A model generated the notes under the pieces. That model saw nothing but the letters and a program-made list of their open reading frames with translations. It made no database searches and was not told where the DNA came from. A DNA stretch of 64,000 bases from Emiliania huxleyi CCMP1516 (lineage: Eukaryota > Haptophyta > Isochrysidales > Noelaerhabdaceae): NCBI RefSeq assembly GCF_000372725.1, contig NW_005201091.1, positions 231,183 to 295,182 on the forward strand, read 5' to 3'. A program made the translations under genes and the position numbers. Below are positions 29,648-40,127 of this stretch, piece by piece; the stretch's first letter is position 1; each line of letters opens with the position of its first letter.

Positions 29648-30741
29648 ATGAGAGGACTAGCACTCACCGCCCGCACACTGCCGCCCATCCCTCCAAACGG
29701 GCTTCTTGGGTGCAAAGATATGCCACCGGCGTCAGCGCCCCTTGGTTTCTTTTTCAGACTGACCCCGGACGCGGACTGCTCGGATATCCACCTCGAGAAA
29801 GCGATCGGAGCCATGACATCCCTCAAGGGCCAGATCAAGCAGAGCCTCGAGTCTCTCAACAGCATGACCAACGCCGCTGAGTTCGACAAGGGCATCCCCG
29901 TCGAGCTGATCCAACGCTGCTCGGGCATCGTCTTCATGACGGAAGTCAAGGCGGGCTTCGTGTGGTCCGGGTCCGTCTCGGGTGGTATCCTCATCGCGAA
30001 GCTCCCAAACGGTGGCGGCTGGAGTGCGCCGTCGTCGCTCGGCAGCGGCGGGATGGGGTTCGGCTTCCAGGTCGGAGCGCAGAAGACGGACACCATCATT
30101 CTTCTGTTCGGCACCCTTGCCGTGAGCACCTTTGCCAGCGCGGGCCAGGTCAAGTTTGGCGGCGACCTCTCCGTCTCGGCCGGACCGGTCGGTCGGTCGC
30201 TCGCAGCAGACGCGAGGCTCGGCACGGGAGGCTTCACGGGCTGCCTGAGCTACTCGCAGTCGCAGGGGCTGTTTGGCGGCGTCTCACTGACGGGCGCGGT
30301 GCTCATCACGCGCTCAAAAGACAACGAGGAATTTTATAAGAGGCCGGTCACGTCCAAGCAGCTCATCTCGGGCGAGGTGCCGCAAGACTGTCACTGCTCC
30401 CCACCCACCCACGCGCACCAAGTGCACTTTGAATCCCAGTGATAGCCCACCCAAGCCCACCCATGCGTGTGAACTCACCTCACCAGGTGCCGCCACCAGC
30501 CGAGGCGGCCTCCCTCTACGCCGCGCTCGACGACCTGATCAAGCAAGCGCCGCCGCCGCCGCCGCCACCACCACCCGCGGGCCACGAGGGCGTGTTTCGC
30601 CCAACGCAGGCCAGCCCCGCGCCGGCTCAGCAGGAGGACGCGGCCGCGAAGATCCTGAAGCTCAAGGGCTTGCTCGACGCGGGCGCCATCTCGCAGGCCG
30701 AGTTTGACCAGAAGAAGCAGGAGTGGCTCGACAAGATGTAG
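29648..30741 (+). CDS. SYLF-domain (Ysc84/SH3YL1-type) protein with SHOCT-like tail
   Basis: Exons 29648-30376 and 30487-30741. The SYLF domain reads KGIPVELIQRCSGIVFMTEV, then KAGFVWSGSVSGGIL, WSAPSSLGSGGMGFGFQVGA, the family pattern for lipid/actin-binding at membranes. After a Pro-rich linker (eleven prolines) the C-terminus AAKILKLKGLLDAGAISQAE plus FDQKKQEWLDKM fits a SHOCT-type oligomerisation motif. Intron 30377-30486 is GT-AG and starts with GTGCCGC, the same bases that start the next exon; splicing gives LISGE|VPPPAEAA. The start is uncertain: ATG 29648 is the first in frame, but an acceptor-like TTTTTCAG at 29757 may mean an upstream exon. Confidence 0.85.
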
Positions 30742-30949
30742 ATGCTGCGAGGATCAAGGCTGTAGTGCGATTGGGGTTCGTTCAGGGGAGAGGCGCGCGG
30801 GATCCAAGGGCACGCAGGGCGTTCCGAAAAATCACACGAAAGGGGAAGCGTATCCTCCCCTCTTTCCTTCAAAAGTTTGCTCCACCACACTACTCTCCTC
30901 ACGGTGGAGAGTGGGGTGCTCGACTCACAAGGGGACCGCCACTCCCCAC

Positions 30950-32921
30950 TCACTGCTGCGCGGCGGACACGCCCCCGGCCCCGCCAGAGAGGATGGTGAC
31001 GTCGCTGCACGACGCCCACACTTGAGAGGTGGCCTCGCAGTCCCAGCGAAAGCCGAGGACGTACCTCCCCGGGCGCAGACTCACCTAAGGCAGCACCAGG
31101 CGCGATCGACTCAAGCCGAGGTGCAGCCGAGATGACCCCATTCCCCCCCCCTCCGGCTCGCCGGCAGCTTCAGCCTGTCGACGATCACCGGCAACACCCG
31201 GCCGATGCTCGCGTTGTCGCTCGTACCCCAGCACGTCGCGTCGCACCTGTTCACAGGCGTGGGGGCGTGAAGAGGAACTTCGCGACGTGTCGCTCAGCCC
31301 TCGTAGCAAGCCGCGTCGCGCCCGGCCGGAGGGGGGAACTGCGGCGCGTCGCAGCTGCCGCCGCGGCAGGCCGGGACCGGGTTTCGTCGCCACGCCCCTC
31401 CGGCAGGCACCGTCCCTTTGGACACGTCGGCCGCCGGCGCGCGGACCTCGCCGCCGCCGCCGAGGCGCAGCGTGGAAACGGCGTCGGCGAAGGGGAGGTG
31501 GTTGGCCTAAGGGGTGGAGGAGTCTCAAATGCCTGACATCCCTGTCTCCTCTCCTCTCCTTCTCCCTGCGGCTGGCCTGGAAACACTCTTCTGTCAGCGG
31601 CGCCGACGCGGGGCAGAGGCGGTACGCGTACCTACAGCCGAGATCTCGCCGAGATCGAGACGAGGTTGGGCGAGATCTCGCGCTATCTCCGGCAGCGCGA
31701 GCCCTCCCCCGTGGTTGGCTGCGATGCCCCACCCGACCTCCACCACACCCCCCGCCCGCCAGGAAGCGGGCGCCGAGCTGGCGAGCGGAGGCAGCAGCGA
31801 GCCGCGCGCGCCCCATGCGTGCCCTGGCGGCGGGTGGCCTCCGGGGGCAGAGTTGTCGCGTGGGGCGCCGCCGGCCACGCCGCAAGCGTCGAGGACGGGG
31901 GCGGCGCCGGGAGAGCGCCACGGGTGCGTCCTCGTCCAGTCGGTCGCCTATTGGTGGCCTTCTCGCTACTGCTGTCTTTCTTGGTTGAGGCGGCTCCCCG
32001 TCCAGTCGGCCGCCTACTTCCGGCGATTGTTCATCACCAGTGCTTCTTCCCTTTTGAGGCGCCTCCTTGCCGCGTCCAGCCGGCCGCCTCTCCAATCCCA
32101 AAGGTGCGGAAGCGGTCGGGGAGAGTCGGCGCGGTGGCGGTGGGGCAGTGGTCGACCTTCGCGTCGCCGGTGCAGCTTGCACATCCGGCAGCACAGCCTA
32201 GGCGACGCGATCTCGGCATCATCTCCCTCCCATCTCGGGTGGGCAGGACCTCGGCATCATCTCCCATCGCGGCGGAGGCACCTTCGCTGAACCACTGGCA
32301 CGCCCACCCGCGGCAGCCGCCGGTCCAGTACGTGTCTCCCGTGACGGGCAGCTGCGTGCAGGCGCCTCGCCGCAGCTTGTAGGTCGTCACTGGCGGTCGG
32401 GAGCAGTTGGAGGAGGGCGGGAAGACTGTCAGCCACGCGTTCCGACCAGTCTCCACTGTCTCCACGCCCTCCACGTCATACACGCCCTCCACGCTCTGCC
32501 TGCTCTCCGCGTCAGGAGGCCGGGTGTCCGATGGCGGAATCTGCGTCTTGCCCGGCAGCAGGAGCGACGCCGCGGTGCAGTTGTCGTGAGGCGTGCAGTC
32601 CACCAGTCGGCCGGCGACCGCAGGAGGAGAGAGGCTGAAGAGGTAGGAAGGGCGCTCGGGCTGCGTGGTCGGATTGGGCACGCACTGGCCCGTGGGGTAC
32701 ACCTCCGTCTGGTACCCTCCTCCCTCGGGGCAGAGATGCTGGTTGTGGGTCGCCATCGCCACGCCGCTGTCCGCTGCGTAGAGACGTACGCCGTACGGTA
32801 TCGAGCCGCGGGACGCCGGCTCAGCGTTGCGTGGGCGCGGGACAAATGTGGACCCGTGCGCCGCCACACGGCCAAGCGAGACAAGCAGTAGTAGAGTGCT
32901 GTGGAGCGAGGAGTCGGCCAT
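30950..32921 (-). CDS. Secreted AA15-like lytic polysaccharide monooxygenase (LPMO), 7 exons, 484 aa
   Basis: Exons 32282-32921, 32088-32197, 31703-31947, 31577-31631, 31322-31506, 31162-31246 and 30950-31084 join to one frame. A signal peptide (residues 1-21) is followed at once by His22 in HGSTFVPRPR, as required for the N-terminal copper 'histidine brace'; the second brace histidine is likely His329 in GIAANHGGGY. Family landmarks in order: CQWFSEGCAAGCASCTG, RTFGIGE, THPWRSPGAAPVLDACGVAG, YAYRLCPASAPLTEECFQ, GTVPAGGAWRRNPVPAC, VDRLKLP, YVLGFRWDCEATSQVWASC. It would oxidatively cleave chitin or cellulose outside the cell or in a vesicle. Donors are GT, then five GC; all acceptors are AG|G. 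The spacing between the first Cys cluster and exon 1 includes a long insert. Confidence 0.85.
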
Positions 32922-32986
32922 CTCGCCAAAAAGAGAAATACAAGAAACTCTCTCACGTTACCACAACGCCTTTTCTTTTCCTCGCG

Positions 32987-34411
32987 ATGTCCACCCCGCC
33001 GCGCCGCCGCTCGCGCCGCCTCGCCTCCGCCTCAGCCGCCGCTCCCTCTCCAAGCACGCCGCCGCCCACCCGCCTCCTCGACCTCCCCACGGACCTCCTC
33101 GTCCGCGCCCTCTCTCGCTGCGACCCCGCCGACATCGCTCGCGTCGCGGCCGTCTCGCTGCTCTTCCACGCCTCGCTTGCGCTGGAGGGCATCCGCTTGT
33201 GGGCGCGCGAGCGCGGCTTCGAGCTTCCGGCGCAACCCGAGGACGAGAGCTGCGCCGTGCGGTGGCTGTGCTTTATGGCGCTGCTGCGCGAGTCCAACCC
33301 GCCGGCGAGGGCGGCGGCAGGCACTCGGCACAGCGTCTTCATCGACGGCGAGGGGCGGCTCTCGTCGTGCGGCTGTGCGCCTCCTCAAGTCTCAGGCCTC
33401 CTTGGCCACGGCGAGGGCGTGACGCGGCTCAACACGCCGACCCGCCTCCCCTCCCCGCTGGGCGGCGAGCGCGCCGTGAGCGTGTCGGCTGGAGGATACC
33501 ACAGCCTCGCCCTCACCGACGGCGCCGTTTGGAGCTGGGGCCAGGGAGGCTTGGGCGCGCTGGGCCACGGCGACCAGCAGAACCAACTGCTGCCCAAGGA
33601 GGTCGAGGCGTTGGCTGGCCAGCGCGTCGTTGCTGTGTCTGCTGGAGGCCACCACAGCCTCGCCGTCACCGCCGACGGCGCCGTCTGGAGCTGGGGCGAT
33701 GGAGACTGCGGCAAGCTGGGCCACGGCGACGAGCAGCGCCAGCTGCTGCCGAAGACGGTCGAGTCCTTGGCTGGCCAGCGCGTCGTCGCTGTGTCGGCTG
33801 GGACCCTGCACAGCCTCGCCATCACCGCCGACGGCGCCGTCTGTAGCTGGGGCGATGGAGACTGCGGCAAGCTGGGCCACGGCGACCAGCAGAACCAACT
33901 GCTGCCGAAGAAGGTCGAGGCGTTGGCTGGCCAGCGCGTCATCGCTGTGTCGGCTGGGCAGTACCACAGCCTCGCCATCACCGCGGACGGTAGCGTCTGG
34001 AGCTGGGGCATGGGAGCCTCGGGCAGTCTGGGCCACGGCAACGCGCTGCGCCAACTGCTGCCCAAGAAGGTCGAGGCTTTTGCCGGCCAGCGCGCCGTCG
34101 CCGTGTCGGCAGGAGCAGTCCACAGCCTCGCCCTCGCCGCCGACGGCGCTGTCTGGAGCTGGGGCTATGGAGCCTATGGCAAGCTGGGCCACGGCGACCA
34201 GCACAACCAGCTGCTGCCCAAGAAGGTCGAGGCCTTTGCTACCCAGCGCATCATCGCCGTGTCGGCTGGAGGCTGCCAGAGCCTCGCCATCACCGCCGAC
34301 GGCGCCTTCGTCTCGTGGGGCGAGGGCGGCGGCGGCTGCCTAGGCCACGGGGAGGACCTGTCGGACCAGCTGCTGCCAAAGAAGGTCGAGGCGTGGGCGC
34401 CGGGGCAGTGA
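32987..34411 (+). CDS. F-box/RCC1-repeat protein, copy 1
   Basis: Intronless, 474 residues from the ATG at 32987. The N-terminus is basic (STPPRRRSRR). An F-box follows (LLDLPTDLLVRALSRCDPAD...VSLLFHASLALEG), then about six to seven RCC1 blades of the form VVAVSAGxxHSLAxTADGAV and WSWGxGxxGKLGHGD, with a closing CLGHGEDLSDQLLPKKVEA. F-box proteins recruit substrates to SCF ubiquitin ligases, with the propeller as the likely substrate reader. The motif AAACTCTCTCACG lies 40 bp upstream. It shares 5' ends with the divergent LPMO gene (66 bp apart), so the promoter is compact or bidirectional. Copy 2 is at 37353. Confidence 0.85.
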   Translation: MSTPPRRRSRRLASASAAAPSPSTPPPTRLLDLPTDLLVRALSRCDPADIARVAAVSLLFHASLALEGIRLWARERGFELPAQPEDESCAVRWLCFMALLRESNPPARAAAGTRHSVFIDGEGRLSSCGCAPPQVSGLLGHGEGVTRLNTPTRLPSPLGGERAVSVSAGGYHSLALTDGAVWSWGQGGLGALGHGDQQNQLLPKEVEALAGQRVVAVSAGGHHSLAVTADGAVWSWGDGDCGKLGHGDEQRQLLPKTVESLAGQRVVAVSAGTLHSLAITADGAVCSWGDGDCGKLGHGDQQNQLLPKKVEALAGQRVIAVSAGQYHSLAITADGSVWSWGMGASGSLGHGNALRQLLPKKVEAFAGQRAVAVSAGAVHSLALAADGAVWSWGYGAYGKLGHGDQHNQLLPKKVEAFATQRIIAVSAGGCQSLAITADGAFVSWGEGGGGCLGHGEDLSDQLLPKKVEAWAPGQ

Positions 34412-35357
34412 GCAGGGAAGGCGGCGAGGAGCGCAGGAGCCGAGGTTACTGACGTTGCTGCTGTTACACCTAGCGGTCCACATCACGGGTAGCCCAAATG
34501 ATGCTAAATCACTGTGATTTCTTGTTGGTTCTTTATGAAGAGTGTTGTGAGTCAGAGCTTTGTTGTAAAAATTCTTTTTAAAATTCTCCCCACCTTCTTG
34601 CCTCAGCCTGTCAGTCACGTCCCAGAGGTGCCAGGAGAGCCGCAGGCGCGCGCCGTCGACCTCCCACCCCCTCCGGAGCCCAAGTCGTTGCCCTCTCCCT
34701 GAACCCTGGCCCCTGGGAGCTGGGTGGGTGGAGGCCTTTGTATCGCGCGACGCAACGGAGACGCCAAACGTTTGAATTTCCCTCGCTTTGCAAAGAAAGA
34801 ATTCTTAAAATACAAGCCTCTCTCACAGCACACTGGCACGACAAGGGCGCGGACTGGCGCGGACTGGCACACTCACCGGCTCACCGCCGGAGCCGCCTAA
34901 GCGACTCCGTTAAGAAAGAAGAAAGGCGTGCGACAGAACGCCTTGGCGCCGTGTCCCGCCGATACTGGAGCCTCTTCGACACCCGGCCCCCCCCATTGCA
35001 AGTCCCAAGAGGACGCACGCAAGAGAGAACGACGGCCTCTCACACGTCGCTCGTCGTCGGCGGACCTCTCGGCGCGCTCTCTGGCGCCCAGCGAGGCCGG
35101 CGGCTGCACGACTCTGCAGACACTGCACACCTCGCTGTGTGCGACCCCGGCCCCGGCGTCCTCGCGCCCCTCTCATGGGGATCCGCTCTCGCCATCTCCC
35201 CTCTGCCCGCGCGGCGGACGTCCTCAGCTCATCGAGGCTGCAAGCCTGCCCGAGAGCGTGAGCCGACCTCCCACAACCCAATCGGTCCGTCGAAAAGCCT
35301 CGCCGCCCGTGCCACCTCTCAGCAGAACAGGGCGCGCGAGAAGGTGTCGGCGCAGAG
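34412..35357. other. Intergenic, duplicated
   Basis: Much of it matches 38781-40127. It carries two copies of the GAGAG/TTGTAAAATTCTTT motif (34543-34595 and, inverted, 34787-34835). No gene supported. Confidence 0.5.
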
Positions 35358-36909
35358 CTACTTGCGGCCGTGCGACGTGCGCGCCGCGAAGAGCTCGCCG
35401 CGCGACGCCTCTGGCGGCAGGTCAGCGCCGAGGCTCCTGATGAAGCCGCAGTACGCGTCGTGCGCGACGAGCAGCCACCTACTCTCGGATTGTGGGCGAG
35501 CATATCTAGCGTGCACCCCGGGCGTGGGAGGCGACCGAGGGGCTTCGTCACCGCGCGACGTCACTGCGGAAGCCGTCCAACTCCTCCCTCTCGTACTCCG
35601 AGGGAGGGCACTCGAGTCGCACGTTGAAAAAGAGCGTCATGCCGGTTTCGGGCTCGGTGGAAATGCTGATGCTGGCATAATCCTCCATGCCGGGAAACGC
35701 GACCAACGTCGCCTTCTCGCCGGCGGCGCGAAGGGCCGACTTCATGGAAGCCGCCTCCTCGCCGTCCCGCGGCTGCCGCTGCAGCGAGAGGCTGAGCTCA
35801 AGCTCGCACTGCGTGAAGGCGGCGGACTTGGCGGCGGCCAGCGCGGCAACGGCCGTCAAGACCGGCTTCGAGCGTTGGTCATCCGGGTGGCTCGCCTCCG
35901 CCACCTGGAGGACGCGGTCGACGCGGGCGATTTCCTGCTCCTCCTCCTCCTCCGCCGCCGCCGCCGCCGCCGCCTTCGCCTCAACCTCCGCCGCCTCCGC
36001 CTTGGCGTCCTCCTCGTCGCGAAGCCGCTGCAAGCGCCTCTTCTCGATCTCCGCTAGCTCTGCGGCGGCCGCGGTCCCCCCCCAGACAGTCGCGGCGGTG
36101 AGGGCCTTCGAGGTAGAGAGGAGGCTCGTCGCCGCCTTGCCGCCCTTGCCGCCCTTGCCGCCCTTGCCGCCCTTGCCGCCCTTGCCCTTGCGCCCCGCCT
36201 CGCTCGCCTTGAGCCACGCAGCAAGCTCGTCGTGGCCGTGTGCGCGCGCCACCTGCAACGCTGTCCGGCTCGAGGAAGACTTGAGGCGCGCGTCGGCACC
36301 GAGAAAAACGAGGGCTGAGGCGCACTCGAAGTGGCCTTTGCTTGCGGCGAAGTGCAACGCCGTCTCGCCCAAGCGCGTCGCCGTGACGTCCAGCTTAGCG
36401 CCATGCGCAGCCAGGTCGTGCACGATCTCGGGAGAGTCGCTGATCACCGCAAGGTGCAGAGGGGGAATGCGCGCCTTGAAGTTTGGGTCGGCGCCAGCGG
36501 AGAGAAGGAGCCGCACCGCGCCGGTTTGCCCCGCCATTGCAGCCATCCCCAGTGCGGAGAAAGGGTGTGTGCCCCCGCCGTCTGACCCTTCCAGGGGGCG
36601 CGCAATGTCGAGCGACGCCTTGGCCTCGAGAAGCAGCCGGACCATCAACAGCTTGCCCTTTCTCGCTGCGATGTGGAGCGGAGTCGGGTACTCGGTGACC
36701 TCAGGGTTGCCATCCGGAGGTGCGCCCACGTTGATGAGAGCGCTCGCCGCCTCGAACGCCACCGTGTCGTCGAGCGAGCCGGTCGCGGTGAGGTAGTGCA
36801 GCACCGTCTTGTCGACGCCCGCGTAGAGGGCGCGCGCGCCGTGGTGGCGAACGAGGCGCACGAGGAGCTCGTTCGCGATGATGTCGAAGCCCGCGACGGT
36901 GCATCCCAC
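35358..36909 (-). pseudogene. Ankyrin-repeat protein, copy 1, 5'-truncated
   Basis: Exon 35552-36909, intron 35479-35551 (GT-AG), exon 35358-35478. It is nearly identical to copy 2 at 40128-42036 but lacks the first 118 or so codons. At about 36978 the sequence jumps to the 5' part of a GT77 exon, where copy 2 has another 690 bp including its start codon and upstream region. Remaining parts: ankyrin repeats (TPLHIAARKGKLLMVRLLLE, GETALHFAASKGHFECAS), a KGGKGGKGG run, an acidic/Ala coiled coil, and a conserved tail ending LFAARTSHGRK. It could still be expressed from an internal start, but loss of its native promoter makes it a probable pseudogene. Confidence 0.75.
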
Positions 36910-36978
36910 GGCGAGGGCAAAGATGGCGTTGTGAGCTGGGAACTGACGAAGCGTCGAGTGGCCCTGCGGAGAAGAGGG

Positions 36979-37121
36979 TGGAAGGTGAAGTCGTGCCTAC
37001 CCTGCCACCGCCAGGCTTTTGCGCTGGCGACCGTGGTGGCGACGCCGCTCTGCGCCTCCGACGGCCGTAGCCGGTGCCAGCCGCTGGTGTTACAAGCCAG
37101 ACCCTCGTACCGCGCAAACAC
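36979..37121 (-). pseudogene. Fragment of the GT77 last exon, fused to truncated ankyrin copy 1
   Basis: Matches 42453-42596 with few changes (FARYEGLACNTSGWHRLRPS, then WRWQGRHDFTFH). It runs straight into ankyrin sequence out of frame. It is a by-product of the deletion. Confidence 0.85.
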
Positions 37122-37352
37122 CTGAGCGCGACGCAAAGCGTCTCAACGCGGCGTGCGTACAACCCTGCTTTGGGGCGGAGGCGCGAAGAGAAAGCGAGAC
37201 GGCGGCGTGTTGCGCGCGCGCGTGTTGTGCGCGCGTGTGCGTGCGCGTGTGCGTGTGTGCGGGGAGGGTGGGGGAAAGTTGTGCCGCGCTCGGACCTCGA
37301 CCCCGTCGGAGCACCGCGCACAGATGTAGCTTACCTTTTTCTTTTCCTCGCG
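37122..37352. other. Duplicated intergenic segment upstream of RCC1 copy 2
   Basis: Identical or nearly so to 42597-42800, with a GCGCGTGTGCGTGCGCGTGT Z-DNA-like alternating tract at 37205-37262. The match ends at CACAGATG (37327), where the RCC1 leader begins. Confidence 0.7.
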
Positions 37353-38780
37353 ATGTCCACCCCGCCGCGCCGCCGCTCGCGCCGCCTCGCCTCCGCCTCC
37401 ACCGCCGCGCCCTCGCCAGACACGCCGCCCACCCGCCTCCTCGACCTCCCCACGGAGCTCCTCGTGCGCGCCCTCTCTCACTGCCACAGCCCCCTCGACA
37501 TCGCTCGCGTCGCGGCCGTCTCGCTGCTCTTCCACGCCTCGCTTGCGCTGGAGGGCATTCGCTTGTGGGCGCAAGAGCGCGGCTTCGAGCTGCCGGCGCT
37601 GCCAGAGGGCGAGAGCTGCGCCGTGCGGTGGCTGTGCTATTCTGCGCTGCTGCGCGAGTCCAACCCGCCGGCGAGGGCGGCGGCAGGCGAACAGCGCAGC
37701 CTCTTCATCGACGGCGAGGGGCGGCTCTCGTCGTGCGGCAGTGCGCCGGATCACGTCCCAAGCATCCTTGGCCACGGCGAGGGCGTGACGCGGCTCAACA
37801 CGCCGACCCGCCTCCCGTCGACGCTGAGCGGTGAGCGCGCCGTGAGCGTGGCGGCTGGCGGATACCACTGCCTGGCCCTCACCAGCAGCAGCGCCGTTTG
37901 GAGCTGGGGCCAGGGAGGCTTGGGCGCGCTGGGCCACGGCGACCTGCAGGACCAGTGGCAGCCGACGAAGATTGCGGCCTTTGCGGGTCAGAGCGTCGTC
38001 GCAGTCTCGGCTGGACACGAGCACAGCCTCGCCCTCACCGGCAACGGCGCCGTCATGAGCTGGGGCGATGGAGAATACGGCAAGCTCGGCCACGGCGACG
38101 AGGAGAAGCAGCCGCTGCCCAAGAAGGTCGAGGCATTTGCGGAGCGGAGAGTTGTCGCTGTTTCGGCTGGAGGGTCGCACAGCCTCGCCCTCACCGCCGA
38201 CGGCAGCGTCTGGAGCTGGGGCTTTGGAGGCCTTGGCCAGCTGGGCCACGGCGACCAGCACATCCAGCTGCTGCCGAAGAAGGTCGAGGCGTTTGCGGGC
38301 CAGCGCGTCATCGCTGTCTCGGCTCGAGATATGCACAGCCTCGCCCTCACCGCCGACGGCGCCATCTGGAGCTGGGGCAGTGGACTCTTCGGCAAGCTCG
38401 GCCACGGCGACGAGCAGCACCAGCTGCTGCCAAAGAAGCTCGAGGCCTTGGCAGGCCAGCGCGTCATCGCTGTGTCGGCGGAATTCGACCACAGCCTCGC
38501 CCTCACCGCCGACGGCGACGTCTGGAGCTGGGGCGCTGGAGTCTACGGCCAGTTGGGCCACGGCGACGAGCAGAGCCAGCTGCTGCCCAAGAAGGTCGAG
38601 GCCGTGGCTGACCAGCGCGTCGTCGCTGTGTCGGCGGGAACCGGCCACAGCCTCGCAATCACCGCCGACGGTGCCGTCTTTACCTGGGGCGAGGGTGAGC
38701 GCGGCTGCCTAGGCCACGGGGAGGACCTGTCGGACCAGCTGCTGCCAAAGAAGGTCGAGGCGTGGGCGCCGGGGCAGTGA
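37353..38780 (+). CDS. F-box/RCC1-repeat protein, copy 2
   Basis: Intronless, 475 residues from the ATG at 37353. The architecture is as in copy 1: basic N-terminus, F-box (LLDLPTELLVRALSHCHSPL), then seven RCC1 blades. The leader differs from copy 1 because the duplication junction lies just upstream: the bases from about 37336 on match the copy 1 leader, while bases before match the DNA upstream of the GT77 exon. Several blades differ in surface-loop residues while the WSWG and LGHGD cores are kept, which suggests changed specificity rather than decay. The C-terminal 40 residues are identical to copy 1. Confidence 0.85.
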   Translation: MSTPPRRRSRRLASASTAAPSPDTPPTRLLDLPTELLVRALSHCHSPLDIARVAAVSLLFHASLALEGIRLWAQERGFELPALPEGESCAVRWLCYSALLRESNPPARAAAGEQRSLFIDGEGRLSSCGSAPDHVPSILGHGEGVTRLNTPTRLPSTLSGERAVSVAAGGYHCLALTSSSAVWSWGQGGLGALGHGDLQDQWQPTKIAAFAGQSVVAVSAGHEHSLALTGNGAVMSWGDGEYGKLGHGDEEKQPLPKKVEAFAERRVVAVSAGGSHSLALTADGSVWSWGFGGLGQLGHGDQHIQLLPKKVEAFAGQRVIAVSARDMHSLALTADGAIWSWGSGLFGKLGHGDEQHQLLPKKLEALAGQRVIAVSAEFDHSLALTADGDVWSWGAGVYGQLGHGDEQSQLLPKKVEAVADQRVVAVSAGTGHSLAITADGAVFTWGEGERGCLGHGEDLSDQLLPKKVEAWAPGQ

Positions 38781-40127
38781 GCAGGAAAGGCGGCGAGGAG
38801 CGCAGGAGCCGAGGTTCTGACGTTGCTGCTGTTACACCTAGCGGTCCACATCACGGGTACGGGCACTCCCCCTCGAACTCCCCCGTGCTAGGACGACGCG
38901 ACAGTGTGTACTTCCAACAATAGCTGTGTGAGCAGGTGTCCAGCACGGCCCTCTCCCCGACTCCCCCCCCAGCCCCACGCGCCACGCCTACGTATTCTTT
39001 TCGCACAACCCACGGCGAGATCGTTGTAATGTGAACGTACCGTACAAAAAGTCGCCTTGGACGAGGTCAAACTCCGATATTACATTTCGGGCCCCACACG
39101 ACACGAGGCCCCGTCTACAGCGTTCCGCAGGCGCGCGCTCAGAGGCAGGCGCGCTATCTGACCAGCGCTCGTCTACGCCCTCGTCGGCGCACGGCGGCGG
39201 CGCTTCCCCCCCCCGACAGCGCGAGCCGACTGCGCTGCGCCCGTACCTCGAAACAAAGAACTCTCTCGTCTCTCTCTCTCTTTCTCCCTCCCTCTCCCTC
39301 TCTCTCTCTCTCTCCCCCCCCCCCCCCTCTCTAGACTAAAGAAAACTGTCAACTGTCACGAAGTCTCTCGGCTACGGTTGGCTTGCGTTCCGACTCTGGC
39401 TTCGGCTGAGGGTTGACAAGCTGCCGAGCCCAAATGAGCTGCCAAATCACTGTGATTTCTTGTTGGTTCTTTATGAAGTGTTGTAGAGAGAGAGTTTTGT
39501 TGTAAATTTCTTTAAAAATCTCCCCTTGCCCGTCAGTCACGTCCCAGCCGCAGGGAGGCGCGCGCCGTCGACCTCCCACCTCCTCCGGAGCCCAAGTCGT
39601 TGCCCTGGCCCCTGGGTGGGAGTGGGTGGAGACCTTTGTATCGACGCAACGGAGACGCCAAACGCTTTTCATTTGCCTCGCTTCGGCTGAAGAAAGCGGA
39701 GTAGCAACAGAACGCCTTTGGCGCTGTGTCCCGCCGATACTGGAGCCTCTTCGACACCCGGCCCCCCCATTGCAAGTCCCAAGAGGACGCACGCAAGAGA
39801 GAACGACGGCCTCTCACACGTCGCTCGTCGTCGGCGGACCTCTCGGCGCGCTCTCTGGCGCCCAGCGAGGCCGGGGCAGACTCTGCAGACACTGCACACC
39901 TCGCTGTGTCCCCGGCCCCGGCGTGCTCGCGCCCCTCTCATGGGGATCCGCTCTCGCCATCTCCCCTCTGCCCGCGCGGCGGACGTCCTCAGCTCATCGA
40001 GGCTGCAAGCCTGCCCGAGATCGTGAGGCCCGACCTCCCACACCCCCGCCATCGGTCCGTCGAAAAGCCGCGCCGCCCGTGCCACCTCTCAGCAGAACAG
40101 GGCGCGCGAGAAGGTGTCGGCGCAGAG
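38781..40127. other. Intergenic, duplicated, with a private insertion of about 500 bp
   Basis: 38781-38860 and 39430-40127 match unit 1. About 38860-39425 has no counterpart there and ends in a CT/C-rich run (39260-39330). No gene supported. Confidence 0.5.

Larger units (their letters stand above)
32930..37330. repeat. Segmental duplication, unit 1 (F-box/RCC1 + ankyrin + GT77 fragment)
   Basis: Unit 1 carries RCC1 copy 1, ankyrin copy 1 and 5' bases of the GT77 last exon. It is paired with unit 2 at about 37330-42800 in the same order and orientation. Ankyrin genes are offset by 4770 bp. Confidence 0.9.

Noticed and set aside
36645..37136. Real fusion protein of GT77 tail and ankyrin
   Set aside because: The joined frame leaves ankyrin out of frame after the breakpoint; it is a deletion scar.
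39260..39335. Terminator or promoter signal in the CT/C-rich run
   Set aside because: A simple-sequence tract without positional support; likely slippage.
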